Notes: a model not told the origin generated them from the letters alone. DNA of 64,000 nt from Prorocentrum cordatum (GCA_963575745.1 CAUYUJ010011558.1:527780-591779), one strand, 5' to 3'; positions 10,200 to 21,845 are shown, numbered from the stretch's first letter. Made by a program: numbers and translations.

Positions 10200-11640
10200 A
10201 GAGAGCCGAGAACGCGAAAATCTTGCAACAGTTTCGGGGACATCAATGTTCGTTGCTTGTTGAAGCCCTCTGGCGCTGTCCTCTCGGGGCTTCCTTCGGC
10301 GTGTGCTTCTTGGCACCTTGGCGGCCACGGAGGGTGGATCAGCAGGCTCTGGAGGCCCCAAGGGTGCGTTGGGGAGCCTGGGTGCCCCCCTTCCCCCTTC
10401 CCCCTTCAAACGCGATTTGGGGTCCCACGGGCGGGGTAAGGAAGAGGGGGGCAGCCACATCTTTCACACGCCTTTGCACCCCCGGTCAGCGGGGCTCGGC
10501 GGATCCTTTGTGATCCTTGATTTTTTTTCTTGCCTTCCTCCTGCCCCATCTCCTTAGTTCTTCTGCCTCTCCCTTTATCCTCCTCCACACCCTCACTAAC
10601 ATATCGTTTCCTCTCTTACTGCTCCTTACTCCTGGTCTTCCTCATTCCTGCCCGTCCCCCTCTCCGATCTCCGTCCTGCTTCGACGCATTTCTCCTTCTC
10701 ATGTTGGCTTGTGCTGGCTCCGATGCCGGCTGCCATCGCTAGAAGAGCCTGCCAGAGAGCGGCGAAGAGGCAAGGTACTGAGTCTGGGGCGCTCCCCAAG
10801 AAGGCCTCCAAAAGATGAAAGAGAGGGCGAGGACACCGAGTAACCCGAGGACCCTCGGCCTACGTGGCAGGGTGCTCGTCCCAGATGTCCCGCGCTATCA
10901 ACCAGCCGCTTCCTGCTGCGACCCCCCTTCGACCAGCCACTTCCCGCTCGAGCCCGACCCTGAGCCCGAAGGCAAGATCGTTAGCAGCAACGGCCGCCCC
11001 TGACCTCCAGCGCCCGATGATCCTCAGACTCAGGGCTTGAGTCAGTCCAAGTTGTGCTTACCCCGTCCACCTCCGTCGATAGCATGCAGGCTGTGTCGGC
11101 CCTCGCTGTGCCGCCTTTGCCGCACCGAGGGGCTTCGGTAGACAAGCATGCGCTGGCGCCAACACACGTCCCGAAGATCCTCGAAGCGCGCACTTGGCGG
11201 CCGCGGCCGCGGCTCTCCCCACGAGAACCGCCGCCACCCCCGAATGCCTCCCAGGAAGACACCTCATCCATAGTCCGCCTCGACGCCTCGACGCCTCGGC
11301 GTCTTTACACGCCCGTCGGTGGCCGACCCGCACCTGCAGGCGGCGCAGCTGCTCGTGCTGCCCCAGGGAAGGGCCGCCTCCCGCTGGCGACCAGGGCGCT
11401 TCCCGGAGGAGGTCGAGCTCTACCGCTCTATCCCACGCCAGACAAGGGCACCACAGCCGAAGCCGCGGCATCGCACACCCAACCCAGCGGCGAGCGATGC
11501 CAAATGAAGGGGAACGCGTCCATGCTGAAGCTGTCTTCGCTTCTGGGGCCCCGCGTGGAACTCCTTCGAGGGCCTCACGGAACATCCATTTGAGGCCAAA
11601 TCGCACTGCAACGTGAGGGACCGCCCCCGGGGCTGTCTTG
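10200..11640. other. No recognisable gene
   Basis: Pyrimidine-rich stretches (10520-10690) separate GC-rich segments with overlapping frames. A tiny exon-like piece (about 10741-10774, AG before it and GGTACTG after it) is too short to judge. Confidence 0.4.
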
Positions 11641-11871
11641 TCGGCGGCGAGCGAGGGGGGGGAAGTGAGAAGGTGGGGAAGTGAGAAGGTGGGGAAGTGA
11701 GAAGGGGCGGGCCTTCTCAGAAGGCTCGGAAGTTCCCCAGCCGCTTGAGGAGTTTTCTGGGCCGTCCCCGAAGACGCAGAAGACGTCTCAGAAGCCCAGA
11801 GGCCTTCTGAGAAGCCCCGCCGCCTTTGAGGAGGCCTCCTCCTTCTCATTCCCCCCCTCGCTCGCCGCCGA
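11641..11871. mobile_element. Family-B TIR element, copy 2
   Basis: This is the best preserved family-B copy. The left end TCGGCGGCGAGCGAGGGGGG is matched by the right end CCCCCCTCGCTCGCCGCCGA, so the outer 20 bp are an essentially perfect inverted repeat, continuing into GAA(G)TGAGAAGG. An internal GGGGAAGTGAGAAGGT unit is tandemly triplicated just inside the left arm. CTTCTGAGAAG palindromes fill the middle. Confidence 0.78.
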
Positions 11872-13236
11872 CCAACTGACAGCAGCGGCACTCACAGCCT
11901 CACGCCCTGCATATGTTTCTCGGGGGGGGGGGGCTACGGCGGGAGAGGAGCACGCCCCGGACGGGCAGATGAGCCCTGCCCCGCCCGAGGGGCAGCTGAG
12001 GAGGACTGAGCGCTGCCTTCCCAGCCCAAGCGCGGCGTACCTGACCCGTTGCGGCCGGGCCGAGGCGGTCCTCTCGCCCGCCAGCGGCCCCCCGCCACCA
12101 GCGGCGCTCTGTGCGGCCGTGCCGAGCCCCTCGGAGCCACCAGCCACGGGCGTGAGGTGCGCCGCTGGCCAGAGGCTCGACAGCCTGTCGGGGCCCACTG
12201 CGGTGCGGTCGAACCGGTTCGGTCTCGAGCTCGCGGGGCTCGGTCCGATTCGATCGCGATTTCCAGAGGAGGGCGAGATGAGACGACGTCAGTTGGCCTT
12301 CGGGGGGACCCATTTTCGACACGGCTGGACGCAGCTCGGGAAACTGGTGCGCTTGGACCCCAGGAGAGGTCCGGGGGCCGATTTTGAGCTGCCGTTATCT
12401 CCACTCGATGCTCCGAGATTCGATCGCGATCTTGCGGCGATGTGGGGCGGTTGGGCGCTCGCAGGGCGCAGTTGTGCATCCTAGCGCGGCCGATCCGATT
12501 TGACTTCGCCACCGTGCCGATGGACCCCGATTTGCCGATCCGTTGCCGATTGATCTGATCTTGCCGCTGGGGCCATCGCTGGTTGACTCCTCGTCGCCAG
12601 AAGCGGCTGCGGCTCCGCGGATGACTTGTGTGCACCGTACTTCGCTGGTGTCCCACGAGGCGTCGTCGATCCTCGACCTGGGAGCAGTACGGTGCAGCGG
12701 AGCGGATCGTGAAGGGACGCCGTTCTCGTAGAGACTGCCGCGTCCGACCCCCCTCCTCTGGATGGCAGCTCGGGTGCGCTGAGAGCACGGCGGCCAGGGG
12801 CGAGGCGGCCCGTGCCCGCACGACGAGACAATGGCAGCCACGCGCGTGCAGCGAGTACCCTGGACTGTCTCCTTGGGCGTCGCACTCGGCACGAACTCTG
12901 CCGCATCACTGTTGCACGGGAACGGGATCCACGTTGGCCGCATCCTTCCCTTTCGGCCCATCCCTGGCCGCTTTGGCTAACCGCGCCCCGCTCGCAGAGT
13001 GTCAACATGGCCCTCCAAGGCCCTTGCATCCTCACCTTGCGTCTTGATTCTACGCGTGTGCTGTATCGCCACGCGCCAAGCCTGTGGGCATGGACCCCTG
13101 CAGCGTGGTCGGCCGGCCCAGGCTGCGCGCGGTGAGCTCTTCGATCAGCGCCGGCCGCACCTCGAGCTGCTCCGTGGCCGCCCCTGCGCTGTCATCGGTT
13201 CTCTGCTGAGCACGCTCTCGATGCTGGCCCACATTC
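11872..13236. other. No recognisable gene
   Basis: GC-rich sequence with a poly-G run near 11920 and recurrent TTCGATCGCGAT (about 12248 and 12419) and CCGATTTG/CCGATCCG words around 12480-12560. Long overlapping frames on both strands show no motif. Confidence 0.4.
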
Positions 13237-13449
13237 TCCAGGCCTCCCAGATGGGGTCGGAGTAGATGGGGTCGGAGGATCGCGCCGCACCGCCGATGCA
13301 TGGACGATGCGGGTCGGTGTGGAGCCAGGTTTTCTCCGCGCTGGCGTCGCGGATGCATCGCCGACATCGCCGACGCATTGCCGATGCATCGGTGATGCGG
13401 TGCGATTCTCCGATCCCATCTTCTCGGACCCCACCTGGGAGACCTCTAG
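13237..13449. mobile_element. Family-C foldback element, copy 1
   Basis: The left arm reads (CTCC)AGGCCTCCCAGATGGGGTCGG and the right arm is its degenerate reverse complement, ending CCCACCTGGGAGACCTCTAG. The inverted arms are about 48 bp. The interior is built of CCGATGCAT/GATGCATCG words that are themselves nearly self-complementary. A homologous copy lies at 29195-29428. ATT flanks both ends, a possible 3-bp target duplication. Confidence 0.7.
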
Positions 13450-13766
13450 ATTCGCCGCCCGCTTTCCTGGGCCTCGCGTTCCCTTCCGACTCTGGCACAT
13501 GTCGGAGCTGCATGTCCCGCTGGCCTTCTGTAGCCACCTTCCTCCGTCCTCCTCCGCCACTTCATTCCTGCTCCAACGTCGCCCTCCCCCCCATTCTTCC
13601 CCCTTCTGTACTCCTTCCACATTCCTCCTTCCCTCTCCAACGTCCTGCCCGTCACCCTTTTCCGTCGGTTCCCTTCTCCTCACCATCCTCCTTTCATCGT
13701 TTCTCGGTCCTGTTTTCCGCCGCCGTCGTCCCTCTTCCTTCTCCCTGTCATCCTCTTCCGCCATCT

Positions 13767-13784
13767 TAGCCGTTCTGGCTCAGG
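13767..13784 (+). other. Degenerate dinoflagellate spliced-leader match
   Basis: TAGCCGTTCTGGCTCAGG matches the last 18 nt of the dinoflagellate spliced leader (TAGCCATTTTGGCTCAAG) at 15 positions. It sits on the plus strand about 120 bp upstream of the ORF1-like frame of the decayed LINE. A relic leader is the expected scar when a trans-spliced transcript is copied back into the genome. Three mismatches leave room for chance. Confidence 0.4.
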
Positions 13785-13906
13785 CATTCTTGCTTGCGTT
13801 TGCAGCAGCAGTCTTCAGAGCGGCAGTCGCTGCTGCGTGCCTTTGTGGGTACAGCTTTCAGCGCCCCGTTGGGCATCTTCGACCGCGCTCCCCAAGGGCG
13901 CGCCTC

Positions 13907-14410
13907 ATGGCAGATGATGGCGACGTCCTGCCAGGACCGCGCACACCGTATTGGTCGTTATCGCGCGGGCTCAACACGAACTGGGCATCTCGCTTGTTTT
14001 GCCGCTGCCGCAAGCCAGCACCAGCCCAGGTTTCCCAGGCAGCCCGCGAACATGCAAATAATGTTATTCGGTTTTCTGCTGGCGCTCAGCCTCTTCGTGG
14101 TGGTCTCGGGGGCAGTCGCGTCGGCAGTACTTCTACGGCAAACTGGTTAAAGCAGCGCGCTGAGTTGCAGCGGATGTTTGGCAAATTGGTTGGTAGTGGC
14201 ACGGGTGGTGGCTCGGTTTCCGTTGGTGGTGGCATCAATGGTTCTGGGTCATCTCGTGCTCCGAGCGAGCAGGAACACAAGGAGCAAACAATGCGTGACA
14301 CGATCAAGCGCCTGGAACAGGCTCGCCTTTCTTTGGGTAAGGTTACCAACAGTGACGGAACCAAAGCGGCGCTGGTCGCTCAGTTGCAGGCGACGCGCAA
14401 GCAGCTCTAG
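13907..14410 (+). pseudogene. LINE ORF1-like remnant
   Basis: From ATG at 13907 the frame gives 167 residues, rich in Gly/Ser in the middle. It ends in a heptad-like helical stretch (EQTMRDTIKRLEQARLSLGK, then TKAALVAQLQATRKQL) before TAG. Right after the stop, other frames continue as helical protein (HRLQRTELKVGEIASQVQEQ; LASSPEEQAQVDELFISVRF), so the original ORF1 was longer and has been broken by a nonsense change and frameshifts. This matches the zinc-finger/coiled-coil ORF1 at 57272 in architecture only. Confidence 0.55.
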
Positions 14411-15339
14411 AGTCTCAATCCCGAGCTCACGGTGCACGCCAACATCGGGCATCGCCTTCAGCGGACTGAGCTCAAAGTGGGGGAGATTGCCAGCCAGGTT
14501 CAAGAGCAGCCCGATGCATTGCGAGCCCACCAAAATAAGTTTGACAACCTACGCTGTCAACACTTATTTGCTACCGACAATGTGGCCCAGTTGCGCAAGG
14601 GGCTCGTCAACGCTCCTATCCACGGTGGCCCATAGCAAGGATGCGTTGGACATCGTTGATCTGGCAAGCAGCCCCGAGGAGCAGGCCCAGGTGGATGAGT
14701 TGTTCATCTCAGTTCGTTTCAAATTGCATAAAGAAGCGCTCGCACGCCAGGCGGCCCAGAAGAATGCGCCGACTCGTCCTTCTCCGTTTGATGCAGATGG
14801 TGATTTTCGCATGAGCGTGGGCGTCGGCGAGGGCTTCTTCGGGGGGGCTGCCCCCGCGGGCAATCCAGGCGCCCCTGAGGCAGCTGCGGGCGCGGCGGCC
14901 AGTGGAGCCGCCGCGGGCGGCGCTGGCGCAGAGGGGGGGGGGGGGCGCGGCGGCAGCTGCCGCCAAAGTGCCCGACCTGGACATCGACGAGGACCTTGGG
15001 GGCCTTTTCTGGACCGCGCAGCGTGTCGACACCAGGACCTTCCACGAGGGGCTTCCTCAGTTGCCCGCCAAGCGTCAACGATTGGGGCGACGCGCCTTTT
15101 CCTGCCTAGATGCTGCGGCATGCGCATGTCCAAGCATGGCGCCGTTCAGCCTCCTCCCGCCCCTCCCCGCCTCGACCCCGGCCACGGGGGCTTGCTCGGC
15201 AATGGCGAGGCTATTGAGTCGTATGGCGGTCACGCCCGGGGCACCTTGCGAGGCGCCGGCCCGAGTGTGGCGCGGCCGCCCTGGCGCGGGCCCACCGTGG
15301 CATGCGTTGGCCCGAAAAAGGAGGCGTTCTTGCTCCTGC

Positions 15340-15990
15340 TCGAGTCGCGGAGGTCATCGTTGACTTTTCTGACTGGCCCCCGCTCGCCGTGGTCTGCTTT
15401 TCTATTCGAAGAGCGGCGCGGGCTTGTGCGAGCTTGATCTGCCTTGTCTGACGGCCACTGGTCTCGCTTAGAGCATAAATGTCTCGCCGTGCGTGGGTGG
15501 GGATTGGAACTTGGAACCTGCTCTCGTGGAAAGGAGTGGTCTCGTTCAGAGGGATGGGCCCCCCTGTTCGCCCCATCCGTCCAAAACGCGCGCTAGCCCC
15601 CGCGCATTAAGCCCCGTCGATTTCTCCGTGCGTAGCACGGCTTTCTCGAGGGCGGTCGAAAGCATGAGCTGTGACGTTTTGTGGGGCGGTCGTCCTCGCC
15701 ATCCTGTTCGGTTGCGTCTTAAGGAGCAAGCGGTTCGGTTGCTCCACGAGGTCACCAGTGGCCTTGTGTTGGGTGCCCTTCGGACCCATCCCGCAACCGC
15801 GGGATTGGACTTCGGCGAGAGACATCGCCGAATGCGCCGCGCAGGCGGCGCCGGACCAGCCCGTTGGCCTCGCTAGGGAGCTGCTCAGCAAAGCGCGGCA
15901 GGTTCATTATTACAGACTCGTGCTTGAACGGCCCCGATTCGTGGCGAGGGGTGGACGGGGAAGTCGCCGAGAGCAACGCGGGCCCTGATT
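15340..15990 (+). pseudogene. LINE endonuclease remnant (EEP family)
   Basis: The frame at 15493 starts GGDWNLEPALVE, the conserved Gly-Gly-Asp-x-Asn block of apurinic-endonuclease-like LINE nucleases; the copy at 59220 has GGDFNMEPS. Just upstream is a VDFSDWPPLAVVCFS-like segment in another frame. Downstream (15671-15988) a third frame carries the C-terminal linker with LRSKRFGCSTRSPVALCW and IPQPRDWTSARDIAECAAQA. Stops and frameshifts separate the pieces. Confidence 0.6.
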
Positions 15991-16399
15991 CCCCTGTCCC
16001 CCAGAAATGCTTGCGCGGAGCTGGCCAACCAAGGGCGGGCTTGGTCGCCGCAGCATGTTCCGGAGACGGTTGGAGTTTCTGCGCGGCTCATGGCCGCGGC
16101 CCTGAATTCCACGACGGGCCCAGGCAGCGGCGAGACTCTTGCTCGGGGCGCCTGTCAGCAGGCGCAGCAGATTTTCATACAGCCGTGCCCTGGCGAAAGC
16201 ATGGCCGCGCGGCTTGGCGCTGCGATGCCCCATGCCAGGGCGCTCGCGCGCTGGCGGCCGCCGCCCTCGATCGAGGGCTGGGCGCCAGACGCGCTGGAGG
16301 TCTGCGAGGCCTGGGGCGGGGGGGGGGGCGGGGGGGCGCTCCGACGCCCAGAAGGGCCTCTGGAAGGCCGCGCAGGACTCTTGGGGCGAATGTCAGGAG

Positions 16400-17770
16400 A
16401 AGGCATTTTGATGCAAAGTTGGCCCCGAAGGTTGTCGCCCGTGATGCCCAGGCTTTGCTGTGGGCTGAGGGCGAAACGTGTTCTCGTTTTTGGCGCGCCT
16501 CGTCTAGGCCTGCTCCGGCAGAGGCCCCCGGCGTTGCGTGCCCGCCAAGGGCTCCTGCCCAGGGGGCCCGCGGCGCCAGCGCTAGCTCCCCCCCCGTTCG
16601 CGCCTCAGTCCTCGGACGGAGTCCTCCCCGAACGGCTCTCGCCTGTGTCGGGCGAGGCTTTTAACGCGTTGGGGGCGCTGTGTCAGTCCGCTGAAAAGTT
16701 CCGGCGTGTTTTCTAAACGGCGCCCCTGGCTGTTGCTCCCCTTCCTTAAACCCCGGGGGGGGGGGGGTTGCGCCCCGTCCTCCAGCGCGCTGAGCCCGTC
16801 CGAGTTTGGGGGCGTCTGCGCAGACCTTTCCTCTTGAGGTTCCATTGGGATTATTCGATGCGCTTTTGGGCCTGTGGACCTGGGCGCAGCGCCGAAGATG
16901 CCGCGTGGCGTCGTGCGGCCAGGGCAGAGGTGTCAGCTCGCGCGGGCAAACTCGCGCGTGGCGCGATATGGGGCGGTGCGAATTATTGCGAAAGCAGTGA
17001 TTTGGAGTCGCTGGCAGCTCGTGCCCGGTCCGCGCCCGGTCGGGCCCCCCAGCGGGCGCTATCTTCGACTATGTGTATGTTGGGGTTTGCAGCATTGAGG
17101 CGTCTGATCGGTCTTCTCGGCAGCGCCCGCCTGCCCCATTTGAGCTCGTGCGTCGATGGCGACCCCCTCGCGACGGAGGGGGGCGGCGAACAAGAGGCAC
17201 TGGATATGATGAGCAAAGCTGAAGCGGCTATGTTCATCATTTTTCGAGTCTACCTGCGCGTGGAGTTGCAATCTGACAAGCTCGCAACCTCCGCGAGCAC
17301 TCCCCCTCTTGCTCGCAGGCTCGACAAGCTTCTCAGCGGCGCGGCTGGCGCGGTCACCGACAGCGCGGTGGCGTCAGGAACCGATCTGTCGGCGGGGCAA
17401 AGGCGGTGCGCTCGCAATGCCCACTGGAAACGGCAGCAGCGCCTCGGGCATCTGCATGCGAGGCACATGGCTTTTACTAGGTACCGCAATCGTTCGCCCC
17501 GCCAGAAAGGTCGCATCGGCAAGATCTACGTGGTGGGCGTTTCCCGTGCTGCTACGTTTGGCGCCGCTGTCGTCGGAACGAACGGTAACGACGCGCGTGG
17601 GGCCCAGAGAGGCACGTTAGATCATCGCCCCGCTTCGCCGCAGAGGTATTTCACTACATGCAGAGCTGGCCTTGTGTGGGGGTCCCGCCTGGCGAGCTGG
17701 GGTGGCCCCTGCGTTGCAGCGGCCGCAGATCGTCTGGGCCGCTCTCACTTGCCTTTCCACTTCCTTGGCT
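16400..17770 (+). pseudogene. LINE reverse transcriptase and connector remnant
   Basis: The piece ending near 16716 (SGEAFNALGALCQSAEKFRR) resembles the segment before RT motif A. The frame from about 17080 to 17770 contains a FRVYLRVELQSDKLA segment, then SGTDLSAGQRR and GRIGKIYVVGVSRAATFGAA. These align in order with DKASLVCSQRR, NLGTDDAAGLPRR and RSAKKIFTSGALAGLNFG of the better copy. The YxDD box itself is not recognisable. Confidence 0.55.
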
Positions 17771-18499
17771 AACGTGAAAGAGCTTGGCCTGGCCAAGTGT
17801 GGAATGCGGCCCATCGCGGTCTTGGAAATGCTTTCGTGGGCCCATCCAGAGAATCTGCCGCTCCTTGAACCGAATAGTTTGGCAAAGCCCATCGGTTCTC
17901 ACTTGGCTCGATGACCATGGGCGGGTTGTTCACCTCGGATATACCCACCTGCGCTCGTGGCCCAGCATGCGCAGTTGGGCGCCCGGAGACATCGTGAAAG
18001 AGTTCTTGCGGAGCGCAGTCCGTTGTCCGATGGGGCGCGCGCCTGCGCGGTGCCCTCTGTTCGGCTTTTGGGCCCTCGCTCCAAAACGCTGCGTCCTCGA
18101 TGGAAATATTTGGCCGCGACGGCCTTTTGCGGGGGCACGTGGGCGCGAGCCTGGGCACGAGCTGCCTGCTGCGATTGCGACGGCATGATCCGTTGTGCGG
18201 AGCCTCTCTCTGACGGCGTCTGACATCGAGCGCGGGGCTGCCCTCGTCCGAAGCTGTTCAGGCCCTGTGTTCTGCTGCAGCCGACCACCCGGACTGCTTG
18301 CAAGAGGAGACTGAGACCGAGGTCCGCGGCTTCTGGGGCGAGCTCAACTGGGGCCACCCTAGGCCAACTCTTCCCCTTCCGATTTCCTTCCCCGATCCCG
18401 TTTTGTTTGGTTCCCAGGGCCAGGTAATTTCTTGGGACTCTCTGGACATTTGGGGTCTGGATGCGCGCATGGACGGGCCTGGCCGGCTCCCGACGTGTT

Positions 18500-19082
18500 A
18501 TTCATGATTTCAGTCGGGTTGCTTATGCCTGGGTGTTTTTAGACGCCGAAGGCAACATTGCGGCCTGCGCTCAGGGAGCTGCGCGGGGCGCGTAAGCTGC
18601 GCGTCAGATATCGAGGAAGCACTGCCATGCGGGCGCGTGCCGGGGGGCGTCCGCGCGTGGAAGGCAGGGCCGCCAGTGCGCCGTTTGCCACGCCCCTGCC
18701 CATAGGTCCCAGGAGGTGCTCGATAGTCTAGAGTGGGCCGAGAGGAGGATCGGCAGATGTAATAAGGCGGCCGATTCCTTAGCTAAGCGAGCCCTCCTCC
18801 TCCTCCTCCATCCCCGATCCCCCGAAGCTCACTATCAATATAGTAGCGAGCGATTGGACAACTTGCGTTTTGCGGCCGCCGCGTTGGCCAACCTGTCGCG
18901 TTTTTTCTCCGTCGAGAAGTTTGATAGACCCTTGTTAGGTCCGAGGTTTAAATGCCTTCGGTCTGGCGGTTGGCACCACTTTGAAACTCTTGACGGGGGC
19001 CGCGCTAGGTGCCTGAGATGCCTGCAGTTTTGGGCGGACATCGACAGCCTTCCTATGATAGTTTGTCGTGGCCCTCCGTAAG
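18500..19082 (+). pseudogene. LINE RNase H and C-terminal knuckle remnant
   Basis: Around 18520-18600 a frame reads VAYAWVFLDAEGNIAACAQG, like the first strands of RNase HI. From 18716 another frame has RIGRCNKAADSLAKRALLL, where the final catalytic Asp of RNase H sits, and ends GGWHHFETLDGGRARCLRCL. That is a Trp/His then Cys-x-x-Cys arrangement like HSVWRCVVC in the better copy. Confidence 0.55.
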
Positions 19083-19089
19083 ACCTGGA

Positions 19090-19800
19090 GAGGTGTTTGC
19101 TTTCCTTCTCGTTCAAGGAACAGATGCTTGCCCAGACCGCTGTCGCTCGTCGTGGCAAGATAACGTACGTGTTTTTGTTGTGCCGCGCGCGGCGTTTATA
19201 CTTCGTGCCGTCGTTTTAAATTTGGTCAGGAGTGTCAGGGCTTTAAGCTTGCAGGTGCGAAGGCTACGCTGCCCCGACCTTTGGCTGGTTTGCGTTCTCA
19301 TTGCAGATATGAGAACGAGCGAGTCGCCTCATCCTCGCGTCGAGGGGTGGACTACTTGTGCCATGCTGTGACCACCCGTCCGCCACCAAAGGTTGCTGCG
19401 ACGACTGAGGGCCCCGAGGGTTTGATCCAAACGACAGGGGTGCTTGCTATGTTATCACTCATCCAGGCCAAACGGGCGGCACGTAGCGTCGGGCCCTCCC
19501 AAAGGGCAGTTCTGCGGGCACGCGTGCTAGGTGAGCGCGGGCGGCCTGCCAGGCCGCCGCCCGCAGCACCAGCGTTTCTCGAGGGGTAGCCCTGTTTTGG
19601 CGGTGCCAGACAGGACTTCACTTTTACGCTTCACCCCTCACGTTTCTCGTGCCGTGTGTGGTGTTGTATCCATGGGCGGTATTGCCCGGCGTGTCTCATG
19701 TGCTGCCTGGCCGCGCTGGCCTTGGTGTCAAGCTTGTGGCGAGAAGGGCATGCCTCAGGCTGGCTGCCAAATCCGACGATCAGCGGTGAACGTGCTTGTT
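19090..19800. other. Probable LINE 3' remainder and unknown sequence
   Basis: Frames contain isolated Cys/Arg-rich scraps that may be the last zinc-knuckle part of the decayed LINE. Nothing else is recognisable. Confidence 0.35.
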
Positions 19801-19938
19801 CCCAACCATCTTGTGGTGTTGGGTCCTCGTTTTGAAGAGACGTCGCCCCGCGTTCCTTCTCCTCCCCTCCTCCTCTCCTCTCCTCCTCCCCCTCCTCCCC
19901 CCTCCTCCCTGCGTTTCACCCACCCAGTACATCGCTTC

Positions 19939-21007
19939 GTGGCCCCATAGGGAGCTCCATCGAAGGCCCCAGTGGCAGCGTTCGCATGGCGGCCCCGCCT
20001 CATGTCGGCACACCCCTCACGAGGATCGTGGCCCCATAGGGAGCTCCACCGAAGGCCCCAGTGGCAGCGTTCGCATGGCGGCCCCGCCCCATTTCGGCAC
20101 ACCTCTCACGAGGATCGTGGCCCCATAGGGAGCTCCACCGAAGGCCCCAGTGGCAGCGTTCGCACGCCCCATTTCGGCACACCCCTCACGAGGATCGTGG
20201 CCCCATAGGGAGCTCCACCGAAGGCCCCAGTGGCAGCGTTCGCATGGCGGCCCCGCCCCTTTTCGGCACACTCCTCACGAGGATCGTGGCCCCATAGGGA
20301 GCTCCACCGAAGGCCCGAATGGCAGCGCTCGCATGGCGGCCCCGCCCCATTTCGGCACACCCCACGAGGATCGTGGCCCCATAGGGAGCTCCACCGAAGG
20401 CGCCAGTGGCAGCAGACGCATGGCGGCCCCGCCCCATTTCGGCACACCCCTTACGAGGATCGTGGCCCCATAGGGAGCTCCACCGAAGGCCCGAATGGCA
20501 GCGCTCGCATGGCGGCCCCGCCCCATTTCGGCACACCCCTCACGAGGATCGTGGCCCCATAGGGAGCTCCACCGAAGGCGCCAGTGGCAGCGTTCGCATG
20601 CTGGCCCCGCCCCATTTTGGCGCACCCCGCACACGGTTCGTGACCCCATAGGGAGCTCCACCGAAGGCCCCAGTGGCAGGGTTCGCATGGCGGCCCCGCT
20701 TCATTTTGGCGCACCCCTCACACGGTTCGTGGCCCCATTGGGAGCTCCAGCGAAGGCCCCAGTGGCAGGGTTCGCATGGCGGCCCCAACCCATTTCGGCA
20801 CACCCTTCACGAGGATCGTGGCCCCATAGGGAGCTCCGCCGAATGCTCCAGTGGCAGCGTTCGCATGGCGGCCTCGGGCCATTTCGGTACACCCCTCACG
20901 AGGATCGTGGCCCCATAGGGAGCTCCACCGAAGGCCCCAGTGGCAGCGTTCGCATGGCGGCCTCGGGCCATTTCGGCACACCCCTCACGAGGATCGTGGC
21001 CCCATAG
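19939..21007. repeat. 89-bp minisatellite array 1 (about 12 units)
   Basis: Units start GTGGCCCCATAGGGAGCTCC at 19939, 20028, 20117 and so on. Most are 89 bp, and a few are shortened by 8-11 bp in the CGCATGGCGGCCCCGCCCC part. Each unit contains CACGAGGATCGTG, a 5-bp stem with a GGA loop, and on the minus strand TCCTC|GTGAGG, a good splice-donor match. Late units carry variants (CCTCGGGCCATTTCGG). The open frames on both strands come from the repeat. Confidence 0.93.
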
Positions 21008-21246
21008 TTGTGCTGCTTCAACAACCGCGCCTTGGCGTCGTACTCCGCCTTGTCGACGTGCAACGCCACCTCCTCCCTCATGGCTCTCAAGGCCCTCTCC
21101 TGCTTCTGCTCCTCGGTGAGAGGGACGCCGTCCTTGTCGTCGTCGGCGCCCGCGAAGACGGCCACGAACGTGTCCCTGAGCTTGTCGGGCTCCGGCGGGA
21201 AGCCGTGGCCACAGGGAATGCGGGCGAAGATGGTATTCACAATTGC
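21008..21246 (-). CDS. EF-hand-like exon (copy 1)
   Basis: On the minus strand the frame reads PCGHGFPPEPDKLRDTFVAV then FAGADDDKDGVPLTEEQKQE and ALRAMREEVALHVDKAEYDA, ending KARLLKQHNYGATIL at the junction with the minisatellite. ADDDKDGVPLTEE fits an EF-hand calcium loop (acidic at 1, 3, 5; Gly at 6; Glu at 12), although position 8 is Pro instead of a hydrophobic residue. The last codons run into the first array unit, whose GTGAGG could be the donor. The upstream boundary is uncertain (possibly after CATATGCAG). The second copy at 47549 keeps the frame but has frameshift differences further upstream, so the true exon is probably only the shared part. Confidence 0.5.
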
Positions 21247-21544
21247 GGTATTCACATCTGCATATGGTTGGGTCCTTCGCCAGGCTAATTTTCTTGCGGG
21301 TGGCTCTGCACGCACCCTCCACGCCCCGTGAGCTTTGTCGGCATCTGTGGACTGCCGCGTCTGACGAATAGCGTCGGACGTCGGTTTGTTCCAGGGAGGG
21401 CACTCAGAGCGCGTGCCCTCCATCGTTGGCGGAATTCTTGCCCCCTCGCCTCTGCCTGACGGGGCGCAGAGGAAAAACTATTCCGCCAGCGTCCTCCCTT
21501 TCGTCCTGGCAGATATCGGGCGCATCTCAAACATACGCGCGTGT

Positions 21545-21845
21545 ATGTCAGCAAGGGAGGAGGGGGGGAGGAGGAGAGGGGTGGGGGAGGCGAGGAGGGG
21601 AAGAGGGGAGGAGGGGAGGGGGATGGGAAGGGGAGGAGGGGAGGAAACGGGGAGGGGAGGAAGGGGGGAGGGGAGGCGGGGAGGAGGGGGGAGGGGAGGA
21701 CGGGGGGAGGGGAGGAGGGGATCAGGAGGGGAGGGGACGGGAAGGGGAGGAGGGGGGAAGGGGAGGAGGGAGGAAGCGGAGGAGGTGAGAAGGGGAAAAG
21801 GCGGGGAGAGAAGGAAAAGAGTAAGGTGAGGAGGGGAAGATGGGA
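21545..21845. repeat. GGGGA/GGA purine tract
   Basis: About 300 bp of AGGGG/GGAGG repeats on plus. Long Gly/Arg-rich frames on plus and Pro/Ser-rich frames on minus are repeat products. Confidence 0.9.

Larger units (their letters stand above)
13767..19085 (+). mobile_element. Decayed LINE retrotransposon (copy 2)
   Basis: Fragments appear on the plus strand in the same order as in the better copy at 57.2-63.8 kb: an ORF1-like coiled-coil protein (about 13907-14635), an endonuclease with a GGDWNLEP block (15493 onward), RT and post-RT sequence (about 16500-17770) and an RNase H end with a C-terminal knuckle (18500-19080). Stops and frame changes separate all of them. I infer an old dead insertion of about 5.3 kb of the same superfamily. 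Residual similarity may continue to about 19560. Confidence 0.75.
19800..21300. repeat. Duplicated segment (copy 1): leader, 89-bp array, EF-hand exon
   Basis: The order is TGGTGTTGGGTCCTCGTTTTG, a C/T-rich tract, GCGTTTCACCCACCCAGTAC, the 89-bp array, an EF-hand-like exon on the minus strand, and TGGTTGGGTCCTTCGCCAGG then CTAATTTTC. The same elements recur in the same order and orientation at 46040-47785, about 26 kb away. This is a dispersed segmental duplication, not a tandem array. Confidence 0.85.

Noticed and set aside
14178-15437. A single 419-codon gene
   Set aside because: Only its middle (about 14600-14830) looks like protein. The ends are shadows in other frames of the decayed LINE.
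19939-21007. CRISPR-like appearance of the 89-bp array
   Set aside because: The units are contiguous and diverge together, with no unique spacers, no short palindromic repeat of CRISPR size and no cas genes. The genome context is eukaryotic.
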